Origin: Paenibacillus sp. Soil787
GTDB taxonomy: Bacteria; Bacillota; Bacilli; Paenibacillales; NBRC-103111
Direction of reading: 5' to 3'
Length of the DNA stretch: 64,000 nucleotides
NCBI RefSeq assembly: GCF_001429545.1
Contig: NZ_LMSP01000023.1
Location: forward strand, 276,339-340,338
Shown: positions 32,771 through 40,145 of the stretch, piece by piece
Numbering within the stretch: the stretch's first letter is position 1
How the letters are laid out: each line of letters starts with the position of its first letter
Made by a program: the position numbers and the translations under genes
Notes under the pieces: generated by a model
Seen by the model: only the letters and a program-made list of their open reading frames with translations
Told to the model about the DNA's origin: nothing
Databases searched by the model: none

Positions 32771-35131
32771 CTATTTCAATTCGACGATCGTAACTCCTGC
32801 TCCGCCTTCGTTGTAATTCCCCATACGGTAGCTCTTCACATGCTTATGACGGCGCAAGTATTCTTGCATTCCAGTACGCAGCACACCCGTTCCTTTGCCA
32901 TGAATCAAGTAAACTTGACCCAGGTTGCCCAAGAAAGATTCGTCCAAGAATCGATCAGCCTCGATCAGGGCGTCCTCCATATTGAGACCGCGCATATCCA
33001 GTTCCATCCGGATGTTATCATCTCGTGTTCGTTTGACGGTTGTAGCCACTTGATGAGCTGGCTTTTTCTGAGCCGTGCTGCCGATCTTCTCGAGATTCGA
33101 CAACTCGACCTTCATTTTCATAATGCCCAACTGCACCGTTGCTTCTGTGGCGCTAACAATCTCTACAACGTGACCCTTCTGACCTAGGGTCACGACACGC
33201 ACTTCATCCCCGGCCTCGATTCTCTCAGGCCGCTTCTTCGCCGCGCGAACCTGCTTCTCGCGCAGTTCTGGAGCCGCCTGTTCAAGGCGGCGCTTCGCTT
33301 CTACCAACCGGTGGTCCTTGACGCCACCGGCTTCCTCCTGCGCCATGCGCCGCAGATCGGCGATGATTTCATCCGCCTCGCGGCGCGCCTTGGCGACAGC
33401 CTCACGCGCGTCGCGCTCAGCCTTCTCGAGCAGCTTATCGCGCTGCTCATCGAACTTAGCCTGCTGAGCCTCTAACGTCAGGCGCATCTCTTCCGCATCT
33501 CGTCGCATCCTCTCAGCGCTTTGGCGCTCAGCTTCCGCAATCAGGCGGTTCTCCTCAAGCGACGCGATCATTGACTCGACGCGCTTATCCTCCTCGCCTA
33601 CCTGCGTACGTGCGTGCTCAATAATACGCTTCGATAAGCCTAGGCGCTCTGCAATCGCAAACGCATTACTTCGACCAGGAACACCTACAAGCAATCGGTA
33701 AGTCGGACTTAACGTTTGTATATCAAACTCCATGCTTGCGTTAATGGTGCCTTGTTTTTGATAGGCATAAGCCTTTAACTCCGAATAATGCGTCGTTGCA
33801 ATAATTCGGCAGCCGATTTGATGAATATAATCCAAAATGGAGATCGCTAATGCCGAACCTTCAGCAGGATCCGTACCTGCTCCAAGTTCATCCAGCAAAA
33901 CCAAGCTCTTTGGAGTCATATCCCTTAAAATGCTTATGATATTCGTCATATGACTCGAAAAAGTACTTAAATTCTGCTCTATGCTCTGCTCATCACCAAT
34001 ATCCGCATAAATCGCATCGAATACACATAACTGGCTGCCTTCCTCAGCTGGTACAAACAACCCTGACATCGCCATTAAGCTAAGGAGTCCCACTGTTTTG
34101 AGGGAGACTGTTTTACCTCCTGTATTAGGCCCAGTTACAATGATTTGTGAGAAGTCATTGCCGAGCTCCAAATCAAGCGGCACAACGGAATCAGCCGCGA
34201 TAAGCGGATGACGGCCGCGCTTTATTTTAATGAAGCCGCGATCATTTAATCTAGGCATTGTAGCTTTCAGTTCCCTAGCTAGACCAGCTTTTGCAAAAGT
34301 AAAATCAAGCTCAGCCAATTGATCCACATCAAGCACGAGCAAATCCACTTGTTCAGCAACTAGCTCAGTTAGTGCACGTAAAATCTTCTCAATCTCAACT
34401 TCTTCCTTAAACTTTAATTCACGAACTTTGTTATTTAATTGAACAATAGTATCTGGCTCAATGTATAGCGTCGCACCCGATGCCGACTGATCATGAATCA
34501 TCCCGCCAAAGCTGGATCTATACTCCGATTTAACGGGGATTACAAAACGATCGTTACGAATAGTGATCAATACGTCTTGTAACATTTTCTGAACAGATGA
34601 GTTGCGAAGCATCTGCTCTAATCTCTCGCGGACTCTTCCTTCACCTGTGCGTAATTCGCTTCTCACACGTCCCAGTTCAGGGCTCGCACCGTCAACAACA
34701 AAAGCATTCTCATCAATACAACTATTAATTTTATCTTCTAATGACTTATTTTCAGTGAGTAATTCAACCTGCCCTTTGAGCATCGGAATCGCGTATTCTT
34801 CGTGAACCGCGAGAACAAATCGCTTTAACCTGCGTGTACTGAACATAGTCGTAGAAATATCGAGCAGTTCTGAAGGGTTTAACATCCCGCCAATTCTAAC
34901 CCGGTGCAAGGAAGATCTAATATCACGAATCCCACCAAAAGGGGCATTTCCCTTCAAACGCTCTACATTAACAGCCTCATCAGTTGCTTGCAGCCGAAGC
35001 TTGACGAGTTCAAAATCACCCTTAGGTTCAAGCTTCTCCACGGCGTTCTTACCAAGCGAAGTAGACGCATGATGAGCTAGTTTATGTAAAATCTTCTGAT
35101 AATCTAATGTTTTAATTATTTTCTTATTCAA
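32771..35131 (-). CDS. mutS2: MutS2 family ribosome-rescue/endonuclease protein
   Basis: This 786-residue homologue of MutS lacks the mismatch-recognition domain. Order seen: core domain, Walker A GPNTGGKTVSLKT, the DELGAGTDPAEGSALA Walker B region, a long charged coiled coil (roughly 510-640), a KOW-like segment (GDEVRVVTLGQKGHVVEI), and a C-terminal Smr nuclease domain with LDMRGLNMEDAL and IHGKGTGVLR. MutS2 resolves collided ribosomes and limits recombination in Bacillales. The start is TTG 35131 behind GAGGTTGG. The usual upstream neighbour polX is missing. Confidence 0.94.
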   Translation of the reverse strand: MNKKIIKTLDYQKILHKLAHHASTSLGKNAVEKLEPKGDFELVKLRLQATDEAVNVERLKGNAPFGGIRDIRSSLHRVRIGGMLNPSELLDISTTMFSTRRLKRFVLAVHEEYAIPMLKGQVELLTENKSLEDKINSCIDENAFVVDGASPELGRVRSELRTGEGRVRERLEQMLRNSSVQKMLQDVLITIRNDRFVIPVKSEYRSSFGGMIHDQSASGATLYIEPDTIVQLNNKVRELKFKEEVEIEKILRALTELVAEQVDLLVLDVDQLAELDFTFAKAGLARELKATMPRLNDRGFIKIKRGRHPLIAADSVVPLDLELGNDFSQIIVTGPNTGGKTVSLKTVGLLSLMAMSGLFVPAEEGSQLCVFDAIYADIGDEQSIEQNLSTFSSHMTNIISILRDMTPKSLVLLDELGAGTDPAEGSALAISILDYIHQIGCRIIATTHYSELKAYAYQKQGTINASMEFDIQTLSPTYRLLVGVPGRSNAFAIAERLGLSKRIIEHARTQVGEEDKRVESMIASLEENRLIAEAERQSAERMRRDAEEMRLTLEAQQAKFDEQRDKLLEKAERDAREAVAKARREADEIIADLRRMAQEEAGGVKDHRLVEAKRRLEQAAPELREKQVRAAKKRPERIEAGDEVRVVTLGQKGHVVEIVSATEATVQLGIMKMKVELSNLEKIGSTAQKKPAHQVATTVKRTRDDNIRMELDMRGLNMEDALIEADRFLDESFLGNLGQVYLIHGKGTGVLRTGMQEYLRRHKHVKSYRMGNYNEGGAGVTIVELK

Positions 35132-35374
35132 CTATCCCAACCTCTTTTCTCTACCCTATATTATAAACCAAAACAAGCCCGATTAGCTACGGAGACAATC
35201 GTTATATGGAAGATGCTGCCTACCATAAAATTCATCGAATTGGATACACTAAGCTGTGCACCTATCTTCCTGCCAAAAGGAATGCAAGACTTGAACACAC
35301 GAAGCATTGTTTGCAAAAAATCACTTCTTGTCATGAGAACTTGTTCTCATCACAAAAAGAAGGAGGTTCACGAG

Positions 35375-35743
35375 ATGCATCTTCTCGGACATCTGGTAAG
35401 GTTTATTGTTTCTGCTTTGGTTTTAATGTTTGTCAGCTGGTTAGTTCCAGGTTTTAAAGTCGGCGGTTTCTGGAGCGCATTTTTTCTAGCTTTGGTCATT
35501 GCTGTTGCTGCTTGGATCATTGAAGGGATCTTCGGCAAACAAATCACTCCCTTTGGCAGGGGAATCGTAGGCTTTCTGGTGAGTGCGCTTGTCATTTGGG
35601 CCGCCCAGTTTGTTGTAAGTAACGTATCTACGAGTATCATAGGTGCCATTTTAGCTGCTTTAGTCATTGGAATCATCGACCTATTCATTCCTGTGAAAAC
35701 CCCCTTTGAACAAGGGATCTCAGGAAAAGAAAAGCGTCGATAA
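35375..35743 (+). CDS. Phage holin-like membrane protein, YvlD/phage_holin_4_2 type
   Basis: This 122-residue protein has four hydrophobic segments with LVPGFKVGGFWSAFFLALVI and GFLVSALVIWAAQFVV. These are typical of the small YvlD-like family found in many Gram-positive chromosomes. AGGAGG at 35361-35366 fixes ATG 35375; an open frame extends to 35213 but has no ribosome binding site. It lies on the opposite strand to mutS2 and is divergently transcribed. The role is unknown; YvlD sits in envelope-stress operons in Bacillus. Confidence 0.82.
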   Translation: MHLLGHLVRFIVSALVLMFVSWLVPGFKVGGFWSAFFLALVIAVAAWIIEGIFGKQITPFGRGIVGFLVSALVIWAAQFVVSNVSTSIIGAILAALVIGIIDLFIPVKTPFEQGISGKEKRR

Positions 35744-35788
35744 AAAGTATCAGTTTCGATAACTGATACCCATGCTAAAGCCCAAAAA

Positions 35789-35835
35789 AGATCGGTCTGC
35801 CGCGTATTCACTCGCCGGACCGATCTTTTCTTTTA
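35789..35835 (+). terminator. Terminator after the YvlD-like gene
   Basis: AAGATCGGTC...GACCGATCTT stems with inner pairing are followed by TTTTCTTTT. A second hairpin without a T-run (AGTATCAGTT/AACTGATAC) lies just before it at about 35747-35770. Confidence 0.85.
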
Positions 35836-35924
35836 TCAATTTCTTTCACGAGTTTGTCACTGTTTTTTTAGAAGAGGTCGTGTACAATGATGAGGGAAAC
35901 CAATACAATCTCGGAGGGGTATAC

Positions 35925-36311
35925 ATGAAGAAATTACTTGTTCTTTTAATGGGAATAGTCTTAGTCATTGCGATAGCTGCTTGTGGAAACAAAGATACAA
36001 AATCAGCACAATCAACTGCATCTCCCGCCGCTACAACGCAAGCTGCAGGTCAACAAGTTGTATTGAAAGCCTCTAACTTCAAATTTGACCAATCCGAATA
36101 TCGCGTCAAAAAAGGAGAGCCCGTTACAATTACACTTGATAATACTCAAGGCGTTCATGGCGCATCCATTAAAGAATTCAAAATAAATCTCGATAACAGC
36201 AACAAAACAGTCACCTTTACGCCAGATAAAGCAGGATCTTTCCCAATTAACTGTTCCATCATGTGTGGCAGTGGTCACGCTAATATGAAAACAACATTGA
36301 TTGTAGAATAA
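35925..36311 (+). CDS. CuA-type cupredoxin lipoprotein
   Basis: This 128-residue protein has a lipoprotein signal (VIAIAACGN, Cys about 20), a Thr/Ala/Ser-rich linker, then a cupredoxin domain. The domain carries the copper ligands of the CuA site seen in cytochrome oxidase subunit II: CSIMCGSGHANM (C-x3-C-x3-H-x2-M) plus an upstream His in GVHGAS. No oxidase genes are adjacent, so it is a stand-alone electron carrier or copper chaperone on the outer face of the membrane. CGGAGG precedes ATG 35925. Confidence 0.88.
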   Translation: MKKLLVLLMGIVLVIAIAACGNKDTKSAQSTASPAATTQAAGQQVVLKASNFKFDQSEYRVKKGEPVTITLDNTQGVHGASIKEFKINLDNSNKTVTFTPDKAGSFPINCSIMCGSGHANMKTTLIVE

Positions 36312-36340
36312 ATTAAGCTATCAGTTCATAAGACCTTAGA

Positions 36341-36375
36341 CCTTATCGCGGCAATACAGCGGTAAGGCTTTTTTA
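36341..36375 (+). terminator. Terminator after the cupredoxin gene
   Basis: CCTTATCGC / GCGGTAAGG arms (one mismatch) are followed by CTTTTTT. Confidence 0.85.
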
Positions 36376-36433
36376 TATTTACATAGTATTACATTTCCTC
36401 TGAATTCGCATTTCATAAGTGAATAACGTTACG

Positions 36434-37039
36434 TCAAAGCACTTGACAATACCTTAAAAAGACAGGAAACAAATAAACAGATAAGAAAGCATCCATCCAC
36501 TTTCTAAACAAAACATCCTCAACATACTTAATGCTCTTGGAATTAGTGAACATATATGTACAGAAGTTGGTATTGATCTTTTGAGAGTTGACGGTTAAAT
36601 ACTTTCTTTTATTTTGGCTGGACTTTACTTTCTTTTTACGCATCCTGTCCGCGCCTGAACCCATGCGTGAGTATTGCTTATATAAAGCTAGTTGCAGCTT
36701 CTCCAGCATCAACTTAGCAGTTCGATAATTCACTTCAAGCAAGCTTGCGAACGCTGCAATCGAATAAGTTTGGCGATCCTGGATCAATGCTCGTATAGCT
36801 TTGAACCAAATCATCAAAGGAAGCTTAGATTTATGCATAACTGTTCCAGCAGTTAATGAAATTTGCGTGCGGCATTCTTTACACTCCAATAAATTACGAG
36901 TTTTCACTAAATAAAATAAATGATTATCGCAACTCGGGCAACAAAACCCACCCGCCCACCGTCTTTTCGTCAAAAATCTTACACAATCTTCCTCCGTCTT
37001 GAGAGTGTCATCCAACGATTCATATAAATATGTATCCAT
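36434..37039 (-). CDS. Transposase-derived zinc-ribbon/HTH protein (IS1595-like N-terminal half)
   Basis: This 201-residue protein contains the front end of an IS1595/ISXO2-type transposase. It has a zinc ribbon (FCCPSCDNHLFY...LECKECRTQISLTAGTVMHKSKLPLMIWF) and a helix-turn-helix-like part (IAAFASLLEVNYRTAKLMLEKLQLAL). The catalytic ISXO2 (DDE/DDN) domain that should follow is absent; instead there are a Lys-rich stretch and about 50 residues unlike a transposase. The start is intact, with AGAGGGGG before ATG 37039. No terminal inverted repeats with target duplications were found around it. It is either a truncated element or a domesticated DNA-binding protein. Confidence 0.7.
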   Translation of the reverse strand: MDTYLYESLDDTLKTEEDCVRFLTKRRWAGGFCCPSCDNHLFYLVKTRNLLECKECRTQISLTAGTVMHKSKLPLMIWFKAIRALIQDRQTYSIAAFASLLEVNYRTAKLMLEKLQLALYKQYSRMGSGADRMRKKKVKSSQNKRKYLTVNSQKINTNFCTYMFTNSKSIKYVEDVLFRKWMDAFLSVYLFPVFLRYCQVL

Positions 37040-37531
37040 GAGTCGCCCCCTCTCAATATTAATGCAACTCTTAAATTATTTCCTATATTTGTATTATACA
37101 GAACATTTGTTTGTATGTAAAGAAATTTATTTTTCCGAGATTAATACTCTTAAATATTCATTTTCTGTAGTATCTACATTGAAAAAATCTATCAATTATC
37201 GGCTAATCAATAATTTGATAGCAGTATTTCCGGTCTCTTCCCATTTAGGGATATAGAATGTTTTAAGGCTTCTGAAGAGTTTTTGATGATTGTAGATACC
37301 ACAGAAAACATAATTTTAGAATATATCGGTTCGAGTAAAGGTATTTTTCGACAATATAGGGTTAAAGTTCTTACCATGTCGCAAATTACGAGGCTCGATA
37401 GAGGTAGTGGCTTTGGCTTTCGGCCTGTAGCTGCCGGGGCTGGTGCTGTAGTGATGGGTGTCACTTTAGTTGTGGTTGTTTCTATGGGTGTGGGTGTGGC
37501 TCTTGTGGCTGTGGCTGTGTGTGGGTAGTGT

Positions 37532-37609
37532 GGGTTTGGGTAGTGGGTTTGGGTAGTGGGTTTGGGTAGTGGGTTTGGGTAGTGGGTTTGGGTAGTGGGT
37601 TTGGGTGTG
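37532..37609 (+). repeat. 13-bp tandem repeat (GGGTTTGGGTAGT)
   Basis: Five perfect head-to-tail copies start at 37532, 37545, 37558, 37571 and 37584, followed by a partial sixth. Runs of GGG every 3-6 bases give G-quadruplex potential on the plus strand. Confidence 0.95.
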
Positions 37610-37655
37610 GCTCCTGTGGCTATGGCTATGGCTGGGGCTATCGTTGTTGGCTGCA

Positions 37656-37826
37656 GTTATGGTTATGGTTATGGTTATGGTTATGGTTATGGTTATGGTT
37701 ATGGTTATGGTTGTGGTTGTGGTTATGGTTGTGGTTATCGTTGTGGTTGTGGTTGTGGTTGTGGTTGTGGTTATCGTTGTGGTTATGGTTGTGGTTGTGG
37801 TTGTCGTTCTCGTTGTGGTTGTCGTT
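37656..37826 (+). repeat. 6-bp tandem repeat tract (GGTTAT / GGTTGT)
   Basis: About 28 hexamers, first mostly GGTTAT, then mostly GGTTGT with some GGTTATC variants. The plus strand is almost free of C and the minus strand almost free of G over about 170 bp. It looks telomere-like but lies inside the chromosome. Low-complexity frames here (for example the minus frame 37466-37900, nearly all Thr/Ile) are not regarded as genes. Confidence 0.95.
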
Positions 37827-37926
37827 GTAGATACTACAGAACTCATACGTGTAGTGGATGTAAGTCGGGAGTACTGGTGCTGGTGCTCGTACTGATACAA
37901 GTACTAGGCTGCATGGTGTAACTTAT

Positions 37927-37962
37927 AAAAGCTGCCTTTCTATATTAGAAAAGTAGGCAGCT
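37927..37962 (-). terminator. Terminator after cvpA
   Basis: AAGCTGCCT...AGGCAGCTTTT stems with an inner TTTCTA/TAGAAA pairing end in a short T-run on the minus strand directly after the cvpA stop. Confidence 0.8.
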
Positions 37963-37963
37963 T

Positions 37964-38518
37964 CTATAGGGGGAGTCCTTGTTTCCAGAGTTCTTGGAGT
38001 TTACCTGCTATATTGGGTAATTCGTTAATTAAATATGGAGCTATGGTTGAGCTTGAGAGCAGCTTTTGAAGTCCATCTGAGGGCATGATGGTGATTACAT
38101 TGACGGCTATAATGATGATCAAAAGTGCTTCAGCTAAGCCCAACAATGCGCCGCTCCAACGGTTGATGAAGTTTAGACCTGGGGTTTTTGCTAGAATATT
38201 AAGTGCTCTGCCTATGATGACTAGTGCGAATTTTACGCCAAAAAACAATATAGCAAAGGCTAAAGCGTTTAGGATGTAGGTATCCAGATTAAGGCCTTTT
38301 ACGATAAATTCGTATTTTTGGTAATTTTGATAGGTAGGCAGTGAAATTGCGTTTCGAAGCAGAGGAGCAAAATCCCTGTAAAAATAAAATGCAACGAGGT
38401 AAGCGAGAACAAAACCTGAGAGTGAAACAATCTGGGCTATAAATCCTCTAAAGTAACCAAGCAGGAGACCCAAAGCTACTATCGACAACATGACATAGTC
38501 TAATGTATTCAGTGTCAC
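37964..38518 (-). CDS. CvpA family membrane protein
   Basis: This 184-residue protein has four hydrophobic segments. It starts LNTLDYVMLSIVALGLLLGYFRGFIAQ and includes PGLNFINRWSGALLGLAEALLI, both diagnostic of the CvpA/colicin V production family. It starts with GTG 38518 preceded by GCAGG. It follows zapA by 6 bp, the usual order in Bacillota. The exact function is not known; homologues affect envelope stress and secretion. Confidence 0.88.
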   Translation of the reverse strand: MTLNTLDYVMLSIVALGLLLGYFRGFIAQIVSLSGFVLAYLVAFYFYRDFAPLLRNAISLPTYQNYQKYEFIVKGLNLDTYILNALAFAILFFGVKFALVIIGRALNILAKTPGLNFINRWSGALLGLAEALLIIIIAVNVITIMPSDGLQKLLSSSTIAPYLINELPNIAGKLQELWKQGLPL

Positions 38519-38524
38519 TGTGGA

Positions 38525-40051
38525 TTACCTGCCAGGACTATCGGTTTCTACAAGCTCGATCCACTCATTGTATTCATTCTGCAGTTTAGCATATTCCTCG
38601 CGTAGTTCTTTATACTCTTCTTTGATGTTTTGAAGTTCTTTTTGTTGAGCTTCATCGTTCAAGCTTTGGTGCATTAACTCTTCTTTTTCTCTGCGGGCTT
38701 GGGCTAAAATCCGTTCTTTTTCTTCTTCATAATGTTGAGTAAGAGAAATTCGCTCTAATTGCTGCTGCTCTAGTAAGGCGTCAATTTGAGCTTGATATTG
38801 TGTAATAATGGTTGATTTTTGGTCTTCAAGCTGTTGAATAATGTTTGTTTGTCGTTCTTGGAATTCCCCGACTAGATTGCCCTTATCTTGCTCAAAACGC
38901 AGAATCTTAGCTTCTGCCTCGTCCTGGTAAAGGGAGGTGAGTGTTTCTAACTCCTCTTTGTGCTTGAATGAGAGGGTTTCTAGTTCCTCTTGATGTTGAT
39001 TTGTAATAAGATTTATTTTCTCTTTATGTTGGTTTGAAATTGTATGTATTCTCTCTTGAAGTTGGTTCGTGATTGTTTCAAGTTCCGTTTGATGTTGGAA
39101 TGTGATGTGTTCTAGTTCTTCGTGATGTTGATTAACGAGTGTTTCCTTTTCCATTTGATACTGATTCGAAAGCTTCGAGATCTCTTCTTGATGTTGCATG
39201 TTTATGATTTCTTTATCCTGCAGATGTTGATGCATGAGTGCTTCTTTGTCTTGTTGATATTGCTGGTTTAGCATTTCTTTGTCTTGTTGGTGGATTTCTG
39301 AAAGGGTCAGTTTTTCGACTCTGTGTTGTTCGTTCAGCTTTTGCAGCTGTTGTGCCTTTTGTTGTTTCTCTTGTTCGAATTGTTGCTTTGTTTGTTGGTG
39401 TTGTTGTTTTTCTTGATCTAGCAGTTGTCTTACTTGTATTTGTTGACGTTTTTCCTGCTCTAGCTGTTGTTTGACTTGTTCTAATTGTTGCGTGACTTGC
39501 TCTTGCTGCTGCTTTGCTTGTTCTTGCTGTTGTTTAGCTTGCTCTTGTTGTTGTTGTTTGGCTTGCTCTTGTTGTTGTTTGGCTTGCTCTTGCTGTTGTT
39601 TAGCTTGTTGCAGTTGTTGCCTCAATTGTTCTTGTTCTTGTTTTGCTTTCTGCACTTCTTGTTTCAATTGCTCTTGCGTTTGGTTTCCTTGCACTAGCTT
39701 AGCATTTTGTTCGCTTATGGATGTCTGTTGTTGCTCGTATTCTTGTTTCAAATCGTTAAATTTAACGATTAATTTGTCATAGGCGGCTTTGGACGCCTCT
39801 TGGTCCTTTTGGGCTTTGCTCAGTTCTTCCATAATTTCGTTCATACGGAAGCACTCATCAGCCATGTTTACTGCAGCTAGAACGGCGATTTTCTGTGAAT
39901 CTAACCGCGGATAGCCTTTTGCAATACGAAACATTTGTTCGTTCACGTATTCAGCCACTCGCTTCATGTAATTGGTGCTGGTGCTTGCTTTTAATTTGTA
40001 TTGGTGTCCATATATATCAACGGTAATCCTCGTTTTATCTTCAGCGTTCAC
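38525..40051 (-). CDS. zapA: Cell-division protein ZapA fused to a ~400-residue coiled coil
   Basis: Residues 1-80 are a clear ZapA domain (TRITVDIYGHQYKLKASTS, YVNEQMFRIAKGYPRLDSQK, VLAAVNMADECFRMNEIMEE), which bundles FtsZ filaments at midcell. ZapA is normally about 85-110 residues; this one is 508. Residues 150-200 are built from Gln-rich heptads (QAKQQQE). Residues 251-382 hold twelve exact 11-residue repeats (pattern xNQHQEELETL). The C-terminal part (about 385-508) is a further charged coiled coil. It starts with GTG 40051 behind GGGAGG. It sits between pheT and cvpA, the conserved place for zapA, so it is the resident copy. Confidence 0.9.
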   Translation of the reverse strand: MNAEDKTRITVDIYGHQYKLKASTSTNYMKRVAEYVNEQMFRIAKGYPRLDSQKIAVLAAVNMADECFRMNEIMEELSKAQKDQEASKAAYDKLIVKFNDLKQEYEQQQTSISEQNAKLVQGNQTQEQLKQEVQKAKQEQEQLRQQLQQAKQQQEQAKQQQEQAKQQQQEQAKQQQEQAKQQQEQVTQQLEQVKQQLEQEKRQQIQVRQLLDQEKQQHQQTKQQFEQEKQQKAQQLQKLNEQHRVEKLTLSEIHQQDKEMLNQQYQQDKEALMHQHLQDKEIINMQHQEEISKLSNQYQMEKETLVNQHHEELEHITFQHQTELETITNQLQERIHTISNQHKEKINLITNQHQEELETLSFKHKEELETLTSLYQDEAEAKILRFEQDKGNLVGEFQERQTNIIQQLEDQKSTIITQYQAQIDALLEQQQLERISLTQHYEEEKERILAQARREKEELMHQSLNDEAQQKELQNIKEEYKELREEYAKLQNEYNEWIELVETDSPGR

Positions 40052-40077
40052 TTGTTTATATCCTCCCTTAGATGAAA

Positions 40078-40115
40078 GGCTGGCCCTATCGAGTGTAATT
40101 TCGATAAGACCAGCC
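40078..40115 (-). terminator. Terminator or attenuator between pheT and zapA
   Basis: GGCTGGTCTTATCGA / TCGATAGGGCCAGCC is a 15-bp near-perfect stem with an 8-nt loop; a weak T-tract follows on the minus strand. Confidence 0.7.
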
Positions 40116-40145
40116 TGTTTTCCTGCAACTTAAATGAAAGTTACA

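Larger units (their letters stand above)
37163..37841. repeat. Region bounded by 16-bp inverted repeats
   Basis: TTCTGTAGTATCTACA at 37163-37178 has a perfect inverted copy at 37826-37841, and a near-perfect inverted copy (one mismatch) at 37291-37306. The two inner copies flank a short segment; the outer pair brackets the whole GT-rich tandem-repeat tract. No transposase lies between them. The rest of 37040-37963 shows no credible gene; frames across the tandem repeats give only low-complexity peptides. Confidence 0.7.

Noticed and set aside
35213-35374. N-terminal extension of the YvlD-like protein
   Set aside because: AGGAGG directly before ATG 35375 and the membrane-protein pattern starting there make the longer frame unlikely.
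36434-37039. Complete IS1595 element
   Set aside because: The catalytic domain is missing and terminal inverted repeats with duplications could not be found on either side.
37163-37841. A transposon defined by the 16-bp inverted repeats
   Set aside because: No transposase between the repeats, no target-site duplication visible and a third repeat copy inside. It is kept as a structural observation only.
37466-37900. Long minus-strand frame and plus-strand frames across the GT-rich tract (Thr/Ile-rich, Gly/Tyr/Cys-rich or Val/Met-rich peptides)
   Set aside because: They arise from tandem 13-mer and hexamer repeats, which stay open in several frames at once. There is no ribosome binding site and no sequence complexity.
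39238-39782. Plus-strand frames rich in Leu/Cys opposite zapA
   Set aside because: They are antisense shadows of the Gln-rich coiled coil (CAG/CAA codons read in reverse as Cys/Leu).
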